From contig CAZNSX010000001.1 of NCBI GenBank assembly GCA_964575845.1, positions 558,001 to 622,000 of the forward strand: a stretch of 64,000 nt of DNA, written 5' to 3'. This DNA is from CAZNSX01 sp964575845. GTDB lineage: Bacteria > UBA8248 > CAZNSX01. Numbering within the stretch: the first letter of the stretch is position 1; every line of letters begins with the position of its first letter. The translations under genes and the position numbers were made by a program. Below, piece after piece: positions 58,391 to 64,000 of the stretch. The notes under the pieces were generated by a model. That model made no database searches, had not been told where the DNA came from, and saw only the letters and a list, made by a program, of their open reading frames with translations.

Positions 58391-60175
58391 TCAGTCCACC
58401 TCCACGTAACCGTAATCGAAGATTCCCTTGGGAGGTTTTATCTTCGTAACGACGACCGGGCTTGGCGAAATTGCCATCTTTCCCGCCTTTTTCTTCAGGA
58501 TCAAGTTGACGAGCCACTTGTTGTTGTCCATCTTCGGGAAGTCCCTGCGGTAAAGGGCCCCGCGGCTTTCCTTGCGCCTGAGGCTCGCTCTGGCAACCAT
58601 TTCCACTGTTAGGATCATGTTCTCGAGCTGGAGGGCGTCCGCCCACTCCCTGTTCATAACCTTGCTCTTGCCTTTGGTGGCAACCTTCTTTTCTATCTCA
58701 TCGGCCATGCCCGCTATATCGGGAAGGGCTTCCTCCATGACCTTGCCCTCCCTTATGACGCCCACTTTCTCCCAGGCAAAGGCCTGAATCCGCTTGCTCA
58801 TGGTCGATGGCGCGGCGCCCGCCTTCCTCTTCAGGGGGCGCAGGATCTTCTCCGCCAGTTCTCCGGCCTGAGTCCTGTCCATCTCGGGGGGATCGGCCTT
58901 CTTGGCATACCGGGCCGCGAAGTGACCGCTCCTGTGACCCCAGACGATCATCTCGGTGAAGGCGTTGCCCGAGAGGCGGTTCGCGCCGTGCACGCCGCCC
59001 GTGACCTCACCTCCGGCGAAGAGCCCTGGCAGGCTCGTCTCGCACCTTCCGTTTATCCTGACCCCCCCGTTATAGAAGTGGGAGCAAGGCGTGGCCTCTA
59101 TGGCGTCCTTCGTCAGATCCGGGAGGAATTTCTTCATGTCGAAGCCGCCGTACTTCATGTAGAATTCCTTCGGCAGGATGCGTTCGAGGTCGCGCACGAG
59201 GTTGTCGGGCAGGTGCTTGAGGGAGACGAAGACGCCGCCGTGCGGGCTCCCCTGGCCCCGCTCCACCTCCATCCTCATCGCGATGGAGACGATGTCGCGG
59301 GTTGACTGCTCCATCCGCTTGGGGTCCCATCTCGTCATGAAGCGATCGCCGAGGTTGTTGAGCAGGTGCCCCTTCACCAAGCCCGCCGTCGAGAGGATAA
59401 ACGGCACATCCACCCCCTGCACCGCCAGCGGCCAGATGAACCCTCCAGGGAGGAACATGGGGAACTCCATCTCGATGAGCTCAGCCCCTGCTCGATACGC
59501 CATCCCGAAACCGTCACCGGTGAGTTCCTCGGGCGCGGTGGTGAAAGGGTAGATCCTCATGCATCCGCCTGTGGCCAGTATGGTGGCCTTTGCGAGGAAC
59601 GCGACGACCTCGCCGCTCGCGCCCATCATGCCTATCGCGCCGGTGACTCTCCTCCCCTTCGTGAGCAGGTCCGTTATCATGGTGAAGGGGTAAACATCCG
59701 CCCCCACCTTGTAGACCTGCCTCCGGTAAACAGGGGCGAGATAAGGGCCGGGGATGAACACGCCCCTCCGGTAGGTGTGCCCCGAGGCACTGACGACTTT
59801 TGTCACTTTAGTGCCCCAGGAGATGAGGTCGCGCAACCGGTCGGGAGCTGAATCCACGTGGATCTCAGCCAGCTTCTGGTTATTGAGGAACTTCCCGCCC
59901 TTGATCATGTCCGCGAAGAAGACCTCCTTCGAGTCGTCCGGGTCCGCGCCCTCCAGCTTGAACTCCTCGTAAAGGGAGCGGCTGTCGACGTCGAGGTCCG
60001 CGTCGCCCGTCACCGTGGCTCCGCTCTTGCCGATGTCGCTCCCCTTTGTGACGACGGCGACCTTCGCCCCGAGCCTTCTGGCCTCTATCGCCGCCGTTGC
60101 GCCGGCCCCTTCGCTGCCGATTATTAGCACCTCCGTCTCGATGACCCTGTCTATTCCCTCGAACGTTCGGGCCAT
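58391..60175 (-). CDS. Fumarate reductase/succinate dehydrogenase-like flavoprotein with altered active site
   Basis: A 594-aa FAD protein. The dinucleotide site is VLIIGSEGAGATAAIEA near residues 16-32. The catalytic Arg of the fumarate reductase family is likely R293 (STRDIVSIAM), and HGANRLSGNAF gives R400. But the usual EFxQFHPT His is L242 (EMEFPMFLPGG), and the His that covalently links FAD in SdhA is absent (KSGAT), so FAD is non-covalent and the substrate is probably not succinate or fumarate. AAGGAGG precedes the ATG. With the [2Fe-2S] protein next to it, it may be a soluble enoate reductase or dehydrogenase. No membrane anchor subunit is present. Confidence 0.9.
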   Translation of the reverse strand: MARTFEGIDRVIETEVLIIGSEGAGATAAIEARRLGAKVAVVTKGSDIGKSGATVTGDADLDVDSRSLYEEFKLEGADPDDSKEVFFADMIKGGKFLNNQKLAEIHVDSAPDRLRDLISWGTKVTKVVSASGHTYRRGVFIPGPYLAPVYRRQVYKVGADVYPFTMITDLLTKGRRVTGAIGMMGASGEVVAFLAKATILATGGCMRIYPFTTAPEELTGDGFGMAYRAGAELIEMEFPMFLPGGFIWPLAVQGVDVPFILSTAGLVKGHLLNNLGDRFMTRWDPKRMEQSTRDIVSIAMRMEVERGQGSPHGGVFVSLKHLPDNLVRDLERILPKEFYMKYGGFDMKKFLPDLTKDAIEATPCSHFYNGGVRINGRCETSLPGLFAGGEVTGGVHGANRLSGNAFTEMIVWGHRSGHFAARYAKKADPPEMDRTQAGELAEKILRPLKRKAGAAPSTMSKRIQAFAWEKVGVIREGKVMEEALPDIAGMADEIEKKVATKGKSKVMNREWADALQLENMILTVEMVARASLRRKESRGALYRRDFPKMDNNKWLVNLILKKKAGKMAISPSPVVVTKIKPPKGIFDYGYVEVD

Positions 60176-60187
60176 TTCACCCCTCCT

Positions 60188-61348
60188 TTAACCCAGAGTC
60201 CAGAGCTCTCGCGGGGCCTGGGAGAGAATCTCTGAGCCGTCCTTGGTCACGAGCACGTTCTCCTCGACATGGTAGACGCCATCGTCCCTGACGAGTCCCG
60301 GTTCCACGGTTATGACCATGTTCTCGGCCAGGACGACGGGGTCCCACTTTGCCATGCTGGGCGGCTCGGTGATAAAAAGGCCGACCCCGTGCCCGACCCT
60401 GCCCGCATGGAAGGAGATATCGAGTCCCCGTTTCCTCATCCCCTCCTCGCAAACGTCAACTATGCTCGACCCCGGCACGCCGGCCTTGACCGCCCCCACG
60501 CCCTCGGCCGTAACCCCCATGACGATCTGCTGGTATCTCTTCTGCTCATCTGAGGGCCCGCCGATCACCCCGCCACGGGAGAAATCCGCCCAGTAATCGT
60601 TGACCGAGGCTCCCATGTCGACCCAGACCATGTCGCCGCGCCGCGCCCTTCTGTCCGTGGGCTTCCCGCTTATGCGCTGGTAGTTCTCGCCCCCGGAAGC
60701 CACTATTATCCAGAAGTGCTCCGCGCCAAGCTCGACCATTTTGCCTGTGAGCACGGAGGCTATTTCCCGCTCGCTCATCCCCTCCTTAACGAGGGGAAAG
60801 CCTTCAACGTACCCCTTGACCGTTATCTCCTGGGCCCGGCGAATGCAAGCGACCTCGCGCTGGGATTTCACCACCCTCATCTCCCAGAGGATGGGGGCTG
60901 CGTCGACGAATTCGAACTCCTTGAGCTCGTCCGTCAGGAGCAGAAAATCCCGCACGGGCATCCCGATCCTCTGCTCCTGGCCGAGCTCTGCTCCTATCCT
61001 CTTGCCCGCAGCTCTGTAGCCGCGGATAATCCCGGCGAGCTCTTTTATCGGGGCATCCAGGAGGGAGCTGTAAGAGCTTATGCCCTCGACCCAGCTGGTT
61101 GAGGAGGCGTCGCCCTCTATGAAGATGTGCACCATAATATGGGGCTCACCCTCAAGCGGCAGTACGAAGTAATTGGGGCGCGCGACCGTGCCCTCAGGTG
61201 CGATGCACCGGTGACCCGTGAAATAGATGTAGTTCCGGTCTCCGGTGAGAAAAAGCAGGTCTATCCCCTCGCGCGCCATTAGCTGACGCGCCTTTTTAAC
61301 GCGAGCTTCGTACTCATCGGTCAGAAACCATACGGTCTTTCGCATCAT
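60188..61348 (-). CDS. M24 Xaa-Pro-type metallopeptidase
   Basis: A 386-aa pita-bread metallopeptidase with the N-terminal creatinase domain (residues 10-150) and a complete M24 metal site: Asp in MVWVDMGAS, Asp in YWADFSRGG, His in GRVGHGVGLFITEPP, Glu in ITVEPGL and Glu in YHVEENVLVT. This contrasts with the metal-ligand-free relative at 48576. It cleaves Xaa-Pro or a related imide bond. The start is ATG 61348 or 61345, with GAGAGAGG upstream. It lies between the SDR and flavoprotein genes on the same strand, implying that it processes the compound imported by the TRAP system. Confidence 0.93.
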   Translation of the reverse strand: MMRKTVWFLTDEYEARVKKARQLMAREGIDLLFLTGDRNYIYFTGHRCIAPEGTVARPNYFVLPLEGEPHIMVHIFIEGDASSTSWVEGISSYSSLLDAPIKELAGIIRGYRAAGKRIGAELGQEQRIGMPVRDFLLLTDELKEFEFVDAAPILWEMRVVKSQREVACIRRAQEITVKGYVEGFPLVKEGMSEREIASVLTGKMVELGAEHFWIIVASGGENYQRISGKPTDRRARRGDMVWVDMGASVNDYWADFSRGGVIGGPSDEQKRYQQIVMGVTAEGVGAVKAGVPGSSIVDVCEEGMRKRGLDISFHAGRVGHGVGLFITEPPSMAKWDPVVLAENMVITVEPGLVRDDGVYHVEENVLVTKDGSEILSQAPRELWTLG

Positions 61349-61416
61349 ACCTCTCTCTCCAGGCCTAAAGAAGATTCATGCAAAATGCCGCATCCTTCGC
61401 TTGGGCAGCGACAACT

Positions 61417-62220
61417 TCAGATCATAGACCTCACCAAACCGCCGTCCACATTGTAGGTCGAGCCGGTTATGTAGCTCGCCTTCTCTGACGCCAGGAAGAT
61501 GACGACGGCCGCCACTTCCTCCGGGGTCGCGGCGCGCCCCAGCGGTTTATCCGCGCCGTGGGCGGCAAGCACTTCCTCGGCAGTTTTTCCCTGCCTGGCG
61601 GCCAGCACCTGCGCCTGACCCCGCCATAGGGGGGTGACGACCATGCCGGGACAAACGGTATTTACGAGTATCCCATCCGATACTAGTTCATGAGAGAGTG
61701 CTTTCGCGAGGTTTATCATGCTCGCCTTGGAAACCCCGTATTCCGGTGAGATGAGCGGATAAGGCCTCCTGCCGGTAATTGAGGAGATCATGATTATCCT
61801 CCCGCCCCCCCGTCTCCTCATATGGGGGATAGCCAGCCGGGTGAATCGGACGGCGCTCATCACGTTTATTTCCCAGATCTTGTACCAATCCTCATCACTG
61901 GCATCCATGAAGGTGCCGAGCCGCGAGGTCCCCGCGTTGTTAACCAATATGTCGAGGCCGCCGAACGCTTCAACCGTCTCGGCCACGGCTTTTTCTATAT
62001 CATCTGTGCGTGAGACATCGCCTGCAATCGCGATGGCTCCGCCGCCGGATGAACTCCCGGCCGCGCGCGCAGCCTCAGCGGCCTCCTCCAGCGCCTCCCT
62101 GCCCCTTGCGACGAGGGCCACCCTCGCGCCCTCCCGCGCCAGCCCTATCGTTATGGCCCTTCCTATCCCTTTGCTCCCGCCCGTTATGAGCGCAATTTTG
62201 TCGGATAAGCCCGTTTCCAC
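61417..62220 (-). CDS. SDR-family dehydrogenase (3-oxoacyl-ACP reductase-like)
   Basis: A 267-aa short-chain dehydrogenase. The cofactor motif is ALITGGSKGIGRAI; NNAGTSRLG follows; and the catalytic Ser-Tyr-Lys is visible in MISSITGRR and SPEYGVSKASM. The C-terminal ASYITGSTYNVDGG is usual. The start is GTG at 62220, since no ATG precedes the cofactor motif; the Shine-Dalgarno is distant. It is 15 bases after the TRAP dctM stop, so it belongs to the same operon. It probably acts on a hydroxy or oxo group of the imported substrate. Confidence 0.92.
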   Translation of the reverse strand: METGLSDKIALITGGSKGIGRAITIGLAREGARVALVARGREALEEAAEAARAAGSSSGGGAIAIAGDVSRTDDIEKAVAETVEAFGGLDILVNNAGTSRLGTFMDASDEDWYKIWEINVMSAVRFTRLAIPHMRRRGGGRIIMISSITGRRPYPLISPEYGVSKASMINLAKALSHELVSDGILVNTVCPGMVVTPLWRGQAQVLAARQGKTAEEVLAAHGADKPLGRAATPEEVAAVVIFLASEKASYITGSTYNVDGGLVRSMI

Positions 62221-62235
62221 TTCTTCAGCCGCTCC

Positions 62236-63525
62236 TCAGGGAAAGCTCTTGGGATAGACGAGCTTGGGCAGCCAGAGGGATACCTCCGGCACGTAAGTCG
62301 TCAGGAAGAGGGCGACCAGGCTCGCCAGGATGAACGGTATAAGACCGGGCGCGATCTTCCTGATGGGCTCACCGAAAATGCTGCTGCTCACAAACAGGTT
62401 GAGCCCGAAAGGCGGCGTGTACATGCCTATCGCCAGGTTCATGATTATTATTATTCCGAAGTGAATCGGGTCGACGCCGAGAGAGGTTACGATCGGGTAA
62501 AAAAGCGGCGTCAGCACGATCAGCGAGGAGTTGGGGTCGATGAACATCCCGGCGACGAGCAGCACGAAATTGATCATCAGAAGGACCATGAACTTCGACG
62601 CCCCGACGCTCTGAACCCAGTTGCTTATGGCCAAGGGAGTGCCACCGACGGTCAGTATCCAGGCGAGGACACCGGAGGATGCGATTATGATCATTATCTT
62701 GGCCGTGATTAGCCCGGAGTCTATCGCAATGCGCATGAGTTTCTTTGGTGTCATTTCGCGGTAGATGAAAAAGGAAACGAAGATGGCGTACACCGTCGAA
62801 ACGGCGGCGGCCTCGGTGGGCGTGAAAATCCCCGAATAAATGCCGCCCAATATGAGAACGGGCGTTCCGACAGCCCAGACGGCAGACCTCGTGGCCTTGA
62901 GTATTATGCCGAAATCCAATCTACCCACCTTCGGCACATCGGCTCTATAGGTGTGGATCACGACCCAACACGCAAGGCAAGCGCCGAAGAGGATGCCTGG
63001 AAGAACTCCGGCGATGAAAAGGGCGCCGACCGAAGCGCCCGTTATGGCGGAGTACATGATCATTCCGATGCTGGGCGGGATTATGCTCGCAACACCTCCG
63101 ATGGAAGTGACGAGCCCCAGGGAGAATCTTTCTCCGTATTTGTTCTTGACAAGAGGAGGATAGAGGATGGAGCCTATCGCCGCGACCGTGGCCGGACTCG
63201 ACCCCGAGATCGCGCCGAAGAACTCGCAGGATGCGATGGTCGTGAACGCGACGCCGCCGCGCACCCATCCAACGATAGCTTCAACCCAGGCGACGAGCCT
63301 CGTCGAGAGGCCGCCCTCGGCCATGACGTTAGCGCCGAAGATAAAGAAAGGCACGGCCATCAGTGCAAATTTGTCGATGCTGCCGAACATCTGAGTGGCC
63401 ATGATCGTCAGGGGCGTGGTCATGTAAGCCCAAATTATGATGATCGATGTCATTGCCAAAAGGATGAACATCGGGAAGTTGAGAACCAGGAGCAAGAAGG
63501 CCAGGACGCAAAGGGTGGTGATCAT
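62236..63525 (-). CDS. dctM: TRAP transporter large permease DctM
   Basis: A 429-aa inner-membrane protein with twelve predicted helices, the channel subunit of a conventional three-part TRAP system. Typical segments are GSIDKFALMAVPFFIFGANVM, the SCEFFGAISGSSPATVAAIG site, and GVASIIPPSIGMIMYS. GGGAGG precedes the ATG at 63525, 19 bases after the DctQ stop. It would partner with DctQ (next) and a DctP binding protein that must lie beyond the right edge of the window. Confidence 0.94.
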   Translation of the reverse strand: MITTLCVLAFLLLVLNFPMFILLAMTSIIIIWAYMTTPLTIMATQMFGSIDKFALMAVPFFIFGANVMAEGGLSTRLVAWVEAIVGWVRGGVAFTTIASCEFFGAISGSSPATVAAIGSILYPPLVKNKYGERFSLGLVTSIGGVASIIPPSIGMIMYSAITGASVGALFIAGVLPGILFGACLACWVVIHTYRADVPKVGRLDFGIILKATRSAVWAVGTPVLILGGIYSGIFTPTEAAAVSTVYAIFVSFFIYREMTPKKLMRIAIDSGLITAKIMIIIASSGVLAWILTVGGTPLAISNWVQSVGASKFMVLLMINFVLLVAGMFIDPNSSLIVLTPLFYPIVTSLGVDPIHFGIIIIMNLAIGMYTPPFGLNLFVSSSIFGEPIRKIAPGLIPFILASLVALFLTTYVPEVSLWLPKLVYPKSFP

Positions 63526-63544
63526 TCAGCTATCCTCCCGGACC

Positions 63545-64000
63545 TCAGCCAAAATAAATATCCGCCTCGCTTATCACTTTTCCGACCCAATGCCGCCACG
63601 CCGTTTCAACAAAACCGAGGATCATCAAGGCGCTTCCAACAGGGATGGCTCCGTATATGAGCCACATCGGTATGTAGGCAGCCGCGCTCGTCTGGCCGGT
63701 TTCCACCACCATTTGGACCATTGCTAAGCCGAGAGAAAATAGGATTACTATCGTCGCTATCGATATGGCGGTTATTACCAGGAATCCGACCTTTTGAAGG
63801 TTCTTGGGCCACATGCTGAAGAAAGCTTCCATGCTAATGTGGGACCCCTCGCGGGAAATAACACCGGCCCCGATAAAAACCGTCCAGAGCAGGGTGTAGC
63901 GGGTGACTTCTTCGGCCCAAGGGATAGCGTAATTGAAGACATACCTGAGTGTCACGTTTATGAAAAGCAAGAACACGACGCACGTCATTATCGAGCCAAC
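63545..64000 (-). CDS. dctQ: TRAP transporter small permease DctQ, 5' end outside the window
   Basis: Four-helix DctQ-family membrane protein, with the typical first-helix sequence FINVTLRYVFNYAIPWAEEVTRY and later ISREGSHISMEAFF. An ATG occurs at 63988, but the frame remains open to the window edge, and DctQ proteins normally start some 20 or more residues before this point. The true start is therefore beyond 64000, and the annotation is partial. It precedes dctM by 19 bases. Confidence 0.88.
   Translation of the reverse strand, partial: VGSIMTCVVFLLFINVTLRYVFNYAIPWAEEVTRYTLLWTVFIGAGVISREGSHISMEAFFSMWPKNLQKVGFLVITAISIATIVILFSLGLAMVQMVVETGQTSAAAYIPMWLIYGAIPVGSALMILGFVETAWRHWVGKVISEADIYFG

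Noticed and set aside
1..64000. CRISPR arrays, intact insertion sequences, phage or plasmid replication genes
   Set aside because: No regularly spaced direct repeats, transposase, integrase or replication protein was found on either strand.

Overview
The window is about 64 kb of GC-rich bacterial chromosome, dense with short operons on both strands. It is dominated by uptake systems (two TRAP systems, a sugar-type ABC importer, a branched-chain amino-acid-type ABC importer, two MFS carriers, three DMT exporters) and by oxidation of small organic acids and CoA esters. Several enzymes point to an anaerobic or micro-aerobic lifestyle: a tungsten-type aldehyde ferredoxin oxidoreductase, an indolepyruvate ferredoxin oxidoreductase-like TPP enzyme, a cytoplasmic molybdopterin oxidoreductase, an ADP-forming acyl-CoA synthetase and a class I Fe-S fumarase subunit. 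Many starts are GTG or TTG. A Desulfobacterota-, Methylomirabilota- or Chloroflexota-like soil or sediment bacterium would fit, but no marker gene here fixes the taxon.

Layout. 0.1-3.1 kb: beta-keto acid cleavage enzyme, isochorismatase-fold amidase, cyclase/kynurenine-formamidase-like hydrolase and a cupin. 3.4-5.8 kb: an unrecognised HEAT-like protein and a TVP38/DedA membrane protein. 5.8-7.8 kb: an AT-richer island with a BglII-type restriction-modification pair and two good sigma70-like promoters. 7.9-14.7 kb: endonuclease III with an altered Fe-S motif, a DUF2148 ferredoxin-like protein, an acyl-CoA synthetase (ADP-forming) plus BioD/DRTGG operon, an MFS carrier and an inositol-phosphatase-like enzyme. 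14.8-22.4 kb (minus): molybdopterin enzyme, HpcH/HpaI aldolase, TAXI-TRAP transporter and MFS carrier. 22.7-30.2 kb: FAH-family hydrolase, a foreign-looking methyltransferase, an LDH2-type dehydrogenase, then a minus-strand operon of orphan fumarase alpha, two unknown proteins, a zinc alcohol dehydrogenase and an IorA-like enzyme without its ferredoxin domain. 30.3-33.2 kb: three tandem EamA paralogues. 33.5-41.0 kb: class III aminotransferase, D-aminoacylase-like amidohydrolase and a sugar-type ABC importer. 41.5-55.0 kb: Liv importer followed by acyl-CoA dehydrogenase, 3-hydroxyacyl-CoA dehydrogenase, M24-fold protein, Fe-alcohol dehydrogenase, AOR, a second acyl-CoA dehydrogenase and an isochorismatase-fold hydrolase. 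55.3-55.7 kb: tRNA-Val(CAC) and a decayed livF fragment. 55.7-64 kb (minus): TRAP dctQM (cut by the window edge), SDR, M24 peptidase, an unusual flavoprotein/[2Fe-2S] pair, an M20 deacylase and a beta-hydroxyacid dehydrogenase.

How the parts may work together. Each transporter sits beside hydrolases of amide or peptide-like bonds (isochorismatase, M20, M24, D-aminoacylase families) and beside dehydrogenases, suggesting import and stepwise oxidation of amidated or acylated small acids. In three unrelated transporter operons a stable hairpin separates the binding-protein gene from the next gene, as expected for differential expression. The least explained material is the flavoprotein/[2Fe-2S] pair, the orphan fumarase-IorA operon with two unknown proteins, the 531-aa HEAT-like protein, and the Liv-linked catabolic cluster whose dehydrogenases and M24 protein have altered active-site residues. 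No CRISPR array, intact insertion sequence, rRNA or phage was seen.
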